NCBI GenBank assembly: GCA_947685225.1
Contig: CANTUV010000024.1
Coordinates: forward strand, 56,510,001 to 56,574,000
DNA: 64,000 bases
Direction: 5' to 3'
Origin: Garcia nutans
Taxonomy: Eukaryota > Streptophyta > Magnoliopsida > Malpighiales > Euphorbiaceae
In this document: positions 9,950 through 20,787 of the stretch, one piece after another
Numbering within the stretch: the stretch's first letter is position 1
Layout of the letters: the number at the start of each line of letters is the position of its first letter
The notes under the pieces: generated by a model
Told to the model about the DNA's origin: nothing
Seen by the model: only the letters and a program-made list of their open reading frames with translations
Databases searched by the model: none
Translations under genes and position numbers: made by a program

Positions 9950-11665
9950 GGCTCTATCATATGTTTCATGTTACTCATATCTCATCAAGAATCACAATAA
10001 CTTAACATCACATAAATAAAAGAAAATCGCAATGTCATTGATCAAATGAATGGGAAGAGGACCAATGGCTCAATGTCCTTTCTCCATATCAATTCAATAA
10101 GTTCAAGATATTCAATATAAATAATATGTCCAAGCATAATAGAGATTTCAAGACTATTATGAAGTGCCTTAGTAAAATATATGGCACCTTTCTCAAGTCA
10201 AAGACTAAAATGAAGTGATGAAGTTGGAAATCAAAGCAACTTATGAATCAACAATTAGAGGTCATAAGATTCAAGGCTTAACTCAAATGCTTGAAATTAT
10301 ATTTTCAAAGCTTATGAACTTAAAGCATCACATTTAAAAAAAGAAGTTGCTATATTTCACCTTGGCTCCTTAGCTTTTTTTTTTTTTACTTTAGCTTAGC
10401 ACCCAACCTTAAGCTTTCAAGCTTTCCAACACTTCCTATCTTGCTCTATAACATTCATAGCCCTTTTATAACCTACATAAGAATTATAATACAATAAATA
10501 CATGTTATTCTAAGAAAATAAAGCTGATTCAGAATGCTATTCATAACTTAAATGAAGTCATGGTCATGAGGTCCTAAAAGTTAGGGAAACTTGTGCCAGA
10601 AGAAATTGTGGTCTGTAAGGCGACTGTGAATTGTGGGCCATGAAACTAGGATTATGGTAGCAAGTTTGTATGGTGGCCATGATAAGTTAATTAAAAATGA
10701 AAATGAAGGTACAAAGAGTTTCATGATTACACTAGCAGTTGCTATTATAGTTGTGAAAGGCTCCTCTTGACTATCATCCAGGTTTGAAACTTTTTTTAAC
10801 AGACGCAGTAGGGATCAACCCTTAAATAGCAACCGCAAGATAGAGGTTTACTAGGCATGCTGTGTTTTCTTTTGAGTTTCCAAATTGTATATTATAAGTT
10901 CTTTGTTTTCCTTCACTTATAATGCTTAATTAACATCCTTAACTTTATTTACCATCCTCATGGTTTATGATAATCAAGTTCAAGGCCACTTGTTATAGTT
11001 GAAATTTTACACATGTTGTAATCTCTTTATCATCTTGATTATTGTTCCTTTATTCATCTAAATTAATTATTATGCATTTACATCCTACTCTTGACCTTTA
11101 AATATCAAATTTTCTTCTAGATTACTATCCATGGTTTATTCTCAATCTATGACTCAAGAAACAAAGGTGGAAGGATAGATAGAGGAGAAAGAATAAAAAC
11201 TTTACTTACTTCAACCTTTGTAGTTAATCAAAAGAGGATATTTGCTTTATATCTTCAAGGTTCTTGCAACTACAACAAGTAGTCAAAATAAAGTTAAGGG
11301 AGGGAAAAGAGATTCACTCACAACATTTGGTAAAATATTTGAGCAAACCCAAATCCTTTTCTCTATATTACCTTTTCTTCTTATTCAACAACATCATTAG
11401 TAGAAGGTAGTAGCTCTTTAAGTCTTAATAATGTTGTAATTGTCTTGACATAATTGGATTAAAGAAAATTCACATGAAACCCTTAAAATTTCTTTTTATT
11501 CAATTTTCCTCCCAAACTCTTTTCTAATACTTTCAATAAAGTCCTCCAAGCCCTAATTGATCACAATTAAGTCCTCTCTTGTTAAGTTATCTTTCTAATT
11601 AATCTATTTAATATATTTGGTTAAAATCACTTGATACCAATTTATAAAATTAAACATTCGGGTTT
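9950..11665 (-). mobile_element. Decayed chromovirus-type LTR, minus strand (tentative)
   Basis: No coding signal. In minus order the stretch shows LTR-like parts: a start resembling ATGTTTAATTTTATA (compare the LTR at 20024), a donor-like GTAAGT near 11205, a 'gtggccatga' and 'gtgggccatga' zone (10580-10700) and a CTAAGC-type motif at 10372-10408. Boundaries are uncertain and no target-site duplication was found. Confidence 0.35.
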
Positions 11666-12264
11666 TGCACAATCCTTTATTTTAGGGTTTTGCTAGATTT
11701 TGATTCTAAGGTATATAGGGTAGTTAACCATTGATATACGAATCTCAAGTACTAAGGGTAGGGGGTGTTATAATAATATACTCTTGATTTCATGAGGAAT
11801 TCCTAATCCTCTATTGGGTTTGGGAAGTTAGGTACATATGAGAATAATAGGAAAGATCCTAATGCTCGCATATGCCCAATTCATTGGAACCAACTTCCTC
11901 TATGATTTGACATATTATTAAATTGGAATTATGTAGAATATTATCTGCTAATCAGCTTTATAAGACAAATAAATGGAATATACATTCAAACCCATATTCA
12001 CTTATTATAAGGATGCTTGTGCAATGCATAGATGCATAAATAGTAAATAGGCACCCACCGAAGTGAAAACATGCCAATACAATCCTCCAGAATAAATTAT
12101 AGTGAAATAAAAAAATAAATTACTTAACTGATATACCTACTACACTTCATCTAAAAAGAGGAAAAAATACATCAAAGGCAAATATACATTGATTCTAAAA
12201 ATGTTATGTATGCATGAATGAGATGAGGTACCATGTTTATATATATATATATTTAAAGACTACA
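11666..12264 (-). mobile_element. Tat LTR fragment, minus strand, highly decayed
   Basis: From 11790 the reverse complement resembles the 3' half of a Tat LTR: 'gaggaattcctaatcctctattgggttt' corresponds to the GC-rich block, 'gcacccaccgaagtgaaaacatg' to the 'cacctttcggtgggtg' hairpin, and 'gatgaggtacc' to the GAGGTA hairpin. 11666-11772 ends in GGGGGTGTTATA, like the end of a plus-strand chromovirus LTR. Nothing coding is visible. Confidence 0.5.
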
Positions 12265-13559
12265 TAAAAAGGGTTAGTTCAAGTGTAAAAATGAGATGAG
12301 GTACCAATGAAATTAATAAAAATGAAGCATAATAACATGAAAGGAATAAATTGTCGAGGTCGACAATCCAAATATCAAGTTTGATAATTGGAATATTGAG
12401 CAAAGCACTTAATCATGTATGACAGTAGAGCTTACCATTCTATTTATTTCCTTTACTTATTCGACTATGGGACTGTCGAGTTCGACAATTAAAATATTGA
12501 ATCGACAATCTCCATGTAGCATCTATAATTTTAATTAACATAAAACTGATAACTAGTATAGAGGATTAATTAGTATATGTCTAGTGCATGCATAAGTTAT
12601 ACATAAAATATATGTTGGATATGATGTATGCATGGTATATGCCAAAAATATATATTTTCACTAAAAAACAAAGTTAGGTAAAAAGTAAAAATGTAAAAAA
12701 GTTAAAAATGAATATAATAATAATAAGATTAAAATTAATTTTTGATAGGAATAAGAATAAAAATATCTTAATATTTAATAAATAATATTTAATAAATTAA
12801 CTAATTATTTTATAATTATATATATACGGTTGGAAAGAAAGAAAAAAAAATAAAAAAATCGAAAGTCTTTTTCCTTCTTCTTCAACCTTTGGCCGAAATT
12901 TTAAGAGAGAAAGAGAGAGAGGGATCTTTGCATCATGAAATACTCTAAATTTCACAAGAATTTCAAAGGATTTAAGGTGGTTTTGAAGATTAATCAAGGA
13001 TTAGGTTAGGTTTTTTTTTTTTCAATTTAGGTAAGTGGTTTTGAAAATTAATTAAGGATTAGGTAAGTATTTTTCAATTTAAGTAAGCTTTTTCTTTGAT
13101 TTCAAGGTTATCTGAAATTTTGGTTTCTGATGGAGGTGTTTATAGTTGTTGAAATAGATTATTTTGAAGTTATTTTGATGTGTATGTATTGATTTTATGG
13201 TTGAACGATAGAAAAGAGTTTGTATTGGTGAAGTTTGAGAAAAGTAGTAGAGAAATTAGGGTTTTAATGGAAGTTTTGTTACAATTTGTAAAATTAGTGA
13301 TTATTTTGTATAAAATGAGTATAAGTATGATTCCAATTGAATAATTTAACTTGTTGTTTGAATTAGAAGTGTGTAGGCAAAGTTGCCCAAGTGAAGAAAT
13401 TTACGGTTTGGTGGAAGTAAGGTTTGGAGAGTGAATTGGGAGCTTTTTAAGGTTAGTACATACTTTGTTAACATTTAAATTGAATATTTATGTTTGGCAT
13501 CATCCTTACTGGCATAATTTAAAGGATGTTACTTGTCCTTTAAAGTGACATTATGTATA
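12265..13559 (+). mobile_element. Chromovirus-type LTR, left half (continues at 30015)
   Basis: Contains a leader starting near 'tggccgaaattt' (12890), donor-like 'ttaggtaagtgg' at 13029 with a partial tandem copy ('ttaggtaagtat' near 13060), and a second donor-like 'aaggttagtacat' (13449). It is cut at 13559 by the element 13560-30009 and resumes after the gtata duplication at 30015. The left boundary is tentative: ctaca at 12260-12264 matches ctaca at 31345-31349, but the LTR would then start TAAAAAG rather than TG. Confidence 0.6.
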
Positions 13560-15039
13560 TGTAACACCCCCTACGTAGTCTACACACTTAACTACATAGG
13601 AGATGTCACCTAACAGTTACACTTATCAATATATGTATCACAAAAATTTAACCAAAATATTTCTATGTATTAATGTAGCTATTAAGCTTCCAAAGAACTA
13701 CTATAGCCAATCCAATATTACAAACATACATCTGTTAAATTGTAAAGAACTCCTATTATTAACTTACATTATTATAATTCTCAAACTACTCTTAAACTTA
13801 TACAATGGCCATACAAAAGTATAAGGTATTGCCATGTGAACTATATTAAACACAATATTTATAATATTGTTATTGAACCTTTATGATGCAGTTGACCAGG
13901 AATATATATCTCTCACTCTACAGTCTCAACTCTTCTTGTTTGATTTGCGTCAAAAAATAGTTCTAACACGCAAAGCAAAGCTTAGTGGTGCTTATGTATT
14001 CATAATATGCAAGAAAAATTAAAGGAAAGAGATCTAAACATTAAATAGTTTAGAAACAATGAAAAGTATTACTTTCAGAACATTAAATAAAGAAATTAAT
14101 AAATCCATTGAACCTTGGAATACTAAATACAATTAAATGCAAAATTGAATAATTTAACAATAACCATATAACACATTATTTTCAAAGTAGATAACTTCTT
14201 TAATTATACCCATACACACTGAACTCAGATTCTAGGTTTAAATAATGGGTCACTATCGGCAATTTAATGCCCACTGTACAAAATTTTGGCCAATGGCCCA
14301 CTATGGCACGAATGCCCACTGAATATGGTGACACATAATGTCTATTGATGGCACAGAGTGCCCACTATCACTTTGGATATCCTCCTTTTGGCTAGCCATT
14401 CAATCCCAAGCTAGATCTAAAATTAGTATGATTTGGGCAATTCAATAGTTATTAATTAACATTAAATCATACACAACACTTCAATGGAACAGTTCTTTGA
14501 TCGACACTTGGTATCACACATATTTTATCATACATTCAAATAAATCTGTTACACTACTTGTTAGAGTTGACTTCAAAAAGAAATTCTTTATACTTGGAGG
14601 ACTTATAATCATTACAACTAGAATTACAAATGAAAAACAAAGGAAAAAAATTATTTTGGCAATTTCCTCAAGTGACACGCCCAATGACATGGGTATGTTG
14701 CTGGCCGTGTCATTTAAATTGCATTACAGTGGCTACGACACCCCTAATGACATAGGCATGTCATTGGCCGTGTCATTTATTTTCATCACAGTATCTATGA
14801 CATGCCTAATGACACGGGCGTATTCCTGGTCATGTCATTTATTTTCATCACAGTAGCTATGACATGCCTAATGACACGGGCATTGATAAGAGCATTTTTG
14901 AAATTGTTTTTAGTATGATTTTTATGTGTTTTTAGTTAATGTTTCATTTGATTTTTGTTTAAAGTTTGTTTTAAGTGTTTGTTTTAGGTTAAAGTGCAAA
15001 AACTCCCTTGGATGATCAAAACAATGAAGGAAGAGCATG

Positions 15040-15475
15040 AATCAAGCAAGACATGGCCAAGCCAAAGCAAGCTTGGCCGTGTTCCTCAAAAGAATTGCGA
15101 GGCAGTAGCTGACACGGCCAAGAGAAATGGCCAAGCCACTGGCCGTGTCTCACCCAAGGAATAAAACCAAGAAAGAAAAGAAAAGAAGGCAGAAGCTGAC
15201 ACTGGCAGGTGACACGGCCACAAGCTTGGCCGTATCCCATCTTAAGCCAAGAAACAAAGGACAAAAAGAAATGAAGCAAAATGAAGAAGTAGTAGGTGAC
15301 CCACCCATATGACACGGCCAAGCCCAAGCTTGGCCGTGTCACTCCTTGAGATCAATGAAAAGAACAAAAGAAAGAGAGGCAGTGATGGACATGACCAACT
15401 AGCTTGGTTGTGTCCCAAAGAGAAATGAGAGACACGGCTAAGTCACTTATGGCTTGGCCGTGTCACCTATGGAAA
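15040..15475. repeat. GACACGGCCAAGC array of Athila-like LTR
   Basis: Repeated 'gacacggccaagc' and 'gcttggccgtgtc' pairs separated by purine-rich spacers. Same array as 43535-44070 in the inverted copy. Frames across it (for example 15016-15342 minus) are repeat artefacts. Confidence 0.8.
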
Positions 15476-16294
15476 CCTTGAATTCTTTAGCACGGATTAA
15501 GGAACAAGTGGGGGACAAACAACTTGTAATATCCCCATATATGCCCTAGAAGTTTTGAATGTTGCTATTGTTGTTGTTGTTGTTGTTTTAAATTGGAATG
15601 AATATAGGTGTCTTATTGCAAGAGAAAAGAAATTAAAGGAAAGTGTATATGTTGATTATATTTTAATATATATAACATATAAGTTGGTCAAATTAGGAGT
15701 CAATGGAAGAGGATATTTTTATGTGGCATGTGAAATTACTTATTTGGGCATATAAGAGACAAAAGATTAGTTTAATGGTTAAGGGCAATTAAGTAATTTC
15801 TCCTTGTTGGATTGCATGGTGGAGATTTAAAGAAGAAGAAGAGGTTGACTTGTCTTCATTTTGTCTTTTCTTTACATTCTTGGCCGGCCATTCAAGAAAG
15901 GAGAGAGTGAGAGAGGTGTTCTTGATGCTAGAAGCAACTTGAAGAGGAATCAAAGGATTTGGTTAAAGATTTGTGAAATTTCTTCATTTGAGGTAAGATC
16001 TTTTCCTTGATTTCTTCTATTCTTTTGAAGTGGTGTTTGAAATGAATTAGGGTTTGTTGATTTGATGATGAGATGTGTTTGTGATGTGTTTTCAAGTGTT
16101 TAAATTGGTTTTAAGTTAAGAAGTTGGATTGTTGTTGATTTTGGAAGTGTTGAAGTTGAATTGGTTTTAGGGTTTTGAAGTGTTATATGAAGTTTAACTT
16201 GAGTTTGCTTGTTTATTTTCATAGCCTTGCTTGTTGTTGGTGTTTGGTGGAGTTGTAGGCTTTGGAAGTGAGAAGTTGGCCGAAGGCAGTAGCC

Positions 16295-16442
16295 TTCTGG
16301 ATGCCACGCCCGTGGCCTTGGGGTGCCATGGCCGTGGCCATCCATAGCCAATTGTAGCCATGGCCGTGGTGGAGTGAAGAAAAAAGGGCAGAACCGTTTT
16401 GTACCCCACGCCCGTGGGGGTTGTGGTGGCCACGACCGTGGT
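16295..16442. repeat. CCACG/CGTGG palindromic array
   Basis: Repeated 'gccacgcccgtggcc', 'gccatggccgtggcc' and 'ccacgcccgtggg' units, each a short inverted repeat, in an AT-rich LTR. It occupies the same position as the GACACG arrays of the other LTRs. Confidence 0.8.
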
Positions 16443-17149
16443 CTCTAATGTATGATGTTGAAGTGTAATTTTGAGATTTAAGGGTTTAGTAAGAAGTTAT
16501 TAAGTGGTAAATTGTATTGGAATTGATGGATTGTATTATTCCTTGGATTAGGTTTTGAAAGAAGGTGATTTGCCCTAATTTTGGAAAGTGAAGAATCTTG
16601 GAAAAGGGAAGTGTTTAGAGTTATTTGAATTGTGATTGAGGTAAGTACAAATTACATAATTGCATACAATCATATAATGTTGGGATTTAACCTACATTTG
16701 CTCATATTGATGATGCATATGAATAATGATATGTTGTGTATAATGTGGAATGAGATGTTGATATTATGAATGATGCTATGTGGAATATAATGTGATTATT
16801 GATGATGATTTACCTTAATATGGAATTAATGTTATGAGTTATAACAATGGAAATGATATGATTGAGGTATGTTTGCTTAAAGAATGTTCAATGCCATGTT
16901 GACTTCATTGATGTCAAATATAATTGTTGTTATAAATGTGTACTTGAATAATGAAGAGTGATATATTGTGAATTGAGTTGTAAAGCCATTGTGGTTGGCT
17001 ATGATGATTCAATTGAAAGGAATAAGGCATGTTTGCCTAAATGATGATAAGAATTTAGAATGGAAATGATAATTGAATAATAAATGAATTGTGTGGCTAA
17101 TGTGCTATTCCATTTTCAGAGTTTGTTGTTGCTGGCATGCCTAATAAGT

Positions 17150-17325
17150 GTAACAATCTCTTGAAGTTAGGTTGGATTGGATCCTTGAAGCCTAATTGAG
17201 ATGTTACCACCCTTGAAGCTAGGTTGGGTTGGTTCTTGAAGCCAAGTTGGGTTGATGCTTAGCATGCTTTGCTCCCCTTGAAGCTTGGTTGAACCTAATC
17301 CTTGAAGCCTAGTTGGGTTGATCAT
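17150..17325. repeat. Tandem CCTTGAAGC(C)TAGTTGGG units
   Basis: About seven 'ccttgaagcctagttgggtt'-like units in the slot just upstream of the LTR hairpin; inverted counterpart of the array at 273-490. Confidence 0.8.
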
Positions 17326-17607
17326 ATTGATAAATGTGATAACAAAACCAAAGCATTAACTCTGAAAATTGAATGGTATATTAGTGTGTTTTGGGCCCAT
17401 GCTTGTCTTTGTTTAATGTGAGTCATGAATGGTAAAATGGTTGACTAATAGGGTTATGGAAAAATGTTGAAATGTGGTGTGCTCATATGATTATGATTTG
17501 AGAAATGCAAAGGTGTGATGTTAGCTTTTCACTTATGAAGTGGCCTTTATTGATAATTTGTGTGGCATTGCATTGCATTAAACATAATATTGGCATGATT
17601 TGTACTA

Positions 17608-17624
17608 CTAAGCCGATGGCTTAG
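17608..17624 (+). promoter_or_regulatory. Conserved LTR hairpin CTAAGCC/GGCTTAG
   Basis: CTAAGCC-GAT-GGCTTAG preceded by GTACTA, 451 bp before the LTR end. Same stem as at 17-33. Confidence 0.65.
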
Positions 17625-20024
17625 CGCGATAGTGTTTAATCGCGAAGGTAACAGAGTTGAACCTGAGAGCTCCTCGAGACCGAGTGAGAGTAGAAATTGA
17701 AGAGTTTATTTGGAACTTAAAGATCAGAGAAAGCTGCCAATCATGTATAATTTCTTTATGTTTTGTAAAATATTGTTTAGAATGTAAATATATGTATATT
17801 TGTAAATATGAATTTAAATGTTTTCATATAATGTAAATATTTTATAACTTCCGCTGTGTACTAATTAAATGTATTTGTATATCTAATTTGTTTTAAATTA
17901 CAAGTTAATGACCTATTTTCTATAATAGATATGATAAAGATTATAGTATCTTCTAAAATGTTTTGAATGTTAAGGAAAGCAGTAGCATCCCTATGTTCGG
18001 TGCACGTATGCTACATTGTGGTGTAGTAGTGTGCTTGTACCGGGTGTGGGGGTGTTACACAACTTGCTTTTGCCAATAGAAAGATTAAAGAAAAAAAAGC
18101 TTTCCTAATTGATGGAAAGAAAGATTAAACAAAGAGAATGTGGGAGACAAAGGAGAGTGGTGTGAGTTGGAAGGTATGGGTTTGAGCTTTGAATGAAATA
18201 AAAAGAGAAGAAAATGCAAGAACCAAAACAGACTTGGAGAGCGGAGGAGGCTTTGGGCATACATGTTTTGGGCAAGGAGAGAGTGACACTCTCCTTGACT
18301 CTTCATCTTCATCCTCCATTTCTATCCTCTCCATATTCTCCATCTTCCATTGGCAAGCTCTTGAAGGTTGAAGAAGCTTCATTGAAAGGTTTGGTGACTT
18401 GAGAAAGCTCCATTCCATATTGCAAAGGGGAATCAACCATTGAAGAGGGCCTGAGCTCTTCATCATACACCCAAGTGGAGCTAGGAGGAAGACCAGTAAT
18501 CCTACTCTTGGCATCTTCACAAGGGGTTTTTCTATTGTCTCTTTTAATTTATTTTAATGTTGTTGTTGTTTTTGTTGTATTAAGAGAATTGAACATGAAC
18601 TAACTCATTCTCTATCTAGATATTGGTGAACCCTAGCTTATTTGTATGGATTGAATAATTTTATTTGATGGAGTTGTTTTATTCTTATGATGTTTAATGA
18701 TTTATTTCAAATTGATAATAGCATGCTTATTGATTGGTTGCAATTTTCATATTATTGACTTGAGAAAGCTTGATATGAATTGAATACTCATAAGGGTTGA
18801 GGATTGATTGGAGTGCTAGAGATAGACTTACAAGATCCTTTCATTTATAATTTCTCGTTCTTAATGCAAGATCTACTTAATTATGTTTGAGAAGAGATTT
18901 CAGCATTCTACTTAGTGATTAGGGATTAATTCACTTGAGAGAGGTTTTAGTCTAAATTCGAGGAATGCCAATTCAACTCTATTATGTGATTTAATTGAAT
19001 TGATTTTCATAACTATAATTGTGGCTAGGGGGATTCAATATTTGGATAATATTTTGATTATCAAACCTTTTTACACAACACTCAATTTCTCTTTACTTGC
19101 ATTCATTAAGTTAGTTGTCTTTAATTATAAAACATCACAAAAACTATTAATTTGCTAAACAACAGTTAAGATGTTCACTAGTACTTGACCTTGTCCTCAG
19201 TGGAATGATAACTCTCTCACTACTTTATTACTTGGGCGACCCGTGCACTTGCGGTATTGCTATAGCATTAGGTACGCACGCACCAGGCGTGTTACTGGTC
19301 GTGTCATCAACACTGAAACACAATAATGTTGACACGCCCAGTGACATGGTCATGTCACTGGTTGTGTCAAACAAAGTTTTGTATTTTGAACACTTATCAA
19401 CTTAAACTCCATATATCCAAATATATGATAACAATGGATCAAAACTAATTTCTTTAACATAGAAAGAGCTTACATCAAATATTTTCAGTAAAAACTCTTC
19501 AAAGACAACTCAATCAATCACTTCAATCAATAAAATTCATAAAAATTTAGATAGTTATAAATCAAAAATACATAAGCACATACCTCTTTAAACTCTTCTT
19601 TTTCTCTAATCACTTGCTGATAATTTTAACTTTTTCGGCTTATTCTTCTAAAAACTTATATCTAGATGTGATTTCTTCTTAAGTTTTATTTAAAATCTTG
19701 GAAATAAGAAAGAAAGAAGGAGTTTTTGGTGGTGAAGGTGGTGATGAAAGTGGAAAGAAGAAAGAAGAAGAGAGAAGTTTCTACACATACACACATGTCC
19801 ACATATATATGGCTTAATCTAGTATGGCCACTCTCATTTTAACTATGGTGCATTTGATTCTAATTCAATTTTTAGTCTCGTAAAACCATAAAAATAAATA
19901 ATTTCTTCAGTGAAGTTTTGAGATCCACTATTTAGATCACTTATCCATACCACTTATATCACAATTTACTATCAATTATCAATATTAAATTAAGAGTTTA
20001 GTATCTAAAATTTTAAACATTATA

Positions 20025-20460
20025 ATTCTCTCCCACTAAAGAAATTACTTCCATGAAATTTACCTGTTATAGATGCTTGAAACAATTAAGGGTATTGCTG
20101 TCTCATCATCTCTTCACTTTACCAAGTAGCTTCTTCTATCAAATGATTTCTCCATAACAATTTTACTAAAGGAATGCGCTTATTACACAACTCCTTTATT
20201 TCACGAGCTATGATAGCCACTGGTTCTTCTTCATAATTTAAATATGGCTAAATTCCAATGGTCTCTGTTTGAATCAAATGTGAAGGATCTGATCTATATC
20301 GTCTAAGCATCGACACATGGACTACATTATGAATCTTAGCTAGTTTTGGAGGCAAAGCTAGTCGATAAGCTACTGGACCTACACATTCAAGTATTTCATA
20401 TGGTCCAATAAACCTAGGACTTAGTTTACCTTTCTTTCCAAAGAGAAAACCTTCTTTCAC
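20025..20460 (-). pseudogene. Chromovirus integrase C-terminal/chromodomain region with polypurine tract
   Basis: On the minus strand 20460-20248 reads GKKGKLSPRFIGPYEILE, GPVAYRLALPPKLAKIHNV and HVSMLRRYRSDPSHLIQ, the integrase end and its chromodomain-side linker. A stop follows and the chromodomain part continues to about 20060 with EEEPVAI, a K-R-I-P-L-V-K-like segment and the YPLLFQ tail. It ends beside a purine-rich tract (AGTGGGAGAGAAT on the minus strand, 20025-20038). Chromodomains direct chromovirus insertion towards certain chromatin; here the gene is dead. Confidence 0.85.
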
Positions 20461-20787
20461 GGTGATACTTTCAAAAATACCTTATCTCCTACACTATATT
20501 CAATATCACACCGTTTCAAATCTACATAAGATTTCTATCTATCCATTGCAATTTGTAATTGATCCTTGATAAGCTTCACTTTGTCTTAAGTTTGTCTTAT
20601 AAGATCAGGTCCTACAAGTTTTCTCTCATTCAATTCCACCCAATACAATGGAGTTCTACACTTCCTTCCATATAGTGCTTCATATGGCGCCATCCCAATA
20701 CCCGTCTGATAGCTGTTGTTATAGACAAATTTTACTAAAGGCAAATATATATCCCAACTACCTTCAAAATCAATCACACAACTTCTA
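20461..20787 (-). pseudogene. Chromovirus integrase core, 3' part (split by solo LTR)
   Basis: Minus frame 20777-20586 holds MIDFEGSWDIYLPLVKFVYN, then NSYQTGIGMAPYEALYGRKC and YWVELNERKL, the end of the DDE core. Its natural upstream partner is at 23885-24440, beyond the inserted LTR (20788-23884). 20585-20461 continues in another frame. The TTCTA duplication lies inside this coding sequence, which shows that the solo LTR inserted into integrase. Confidence 0.9.

Larger units (their letters stand above)
15525..18059 (+). mobile_element. Chromovirus-type solo LTR, TSD caact
   Basis: Starts TGTAATATCCCC, ends GGGGGTGTTACA, and is flanked by perfect caact duplications (15520-15524 and 18060-18064). 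At 2535 bp with no internal region it is a solo LTR. It shows the full module order: leader with 'ttggccggccattc' (15880), donor-like GAGGTAAGAT (15990), CACG array (16295-16442), donor-like GAGGTAAGTACAA (16639), tandem slot (17150-17325) and hairpin (17608-17624). It is the innermost insertion seen here. Frames on its antisense strand are array artefacts. Confidence 0.95.
14884..19285 (+). mobile_element. Athila-like solo LTR, itself interrupted
   Basis: Begins TGATAAGAGCA and ends GCACGCACCA. After removing the nested LTR (15525-18059 plus one TSD copy) it is about 1.86 kb and matches the inverted copy at 42407-44235 over its length. The 3' part reads 'gacccgtgcacttgcggtatt', as expected for the LTR end of Athila-type Gypsy elements. 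Flanks are ggcat (14879-14883) and ggcgt (19286-19290): a 5-bp duplication with one CpG-type difference. No internal region, so this is a solo LTR left by recombination. Confidence 0.88.
13560..20024 (-). mobile_element. 3' LTR of chromovirus 13560-30009, interrupted
   Basis: Starts TGTAACACCCCC on the plus strand and ends AACATTATA, next to the polypurine tract. Homologous to 27933-30009 on both sides of a nested Athila-like solo LTR (14884-19285); without it the LTR is about 2.06 kb. It holds a decayed hairpin (13971-13985), a 'gcccacta' slot (14240-14390), the CACG array (14672-14883 and 19286-19372) and a donor-like GAGGTATGT (near 19583, minus). Confidence 0.93.

Noticed and set aside
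12260..12264. ctaca as certain left TSD of the outer LTR
   Set aside because: Matches 31345-31349 but the LTR would start with TA and a 5-bp match in this AT-rich stretch can arise by chance; kept only as tentative.
14497..14856. 119-codon frame in LTR
   Set aside because: It is created by the CACG array of the left chromovirus LTR; the sister LTR does not keep it.
18085..18520. Overlapping frames near 18.1-18.5 kb on both strands
   Set aside because: They lie in the Athila-like solo LTR; the inverted copy at 43069-43393 has related but differently broken frames, consistent with non-coding LTR.
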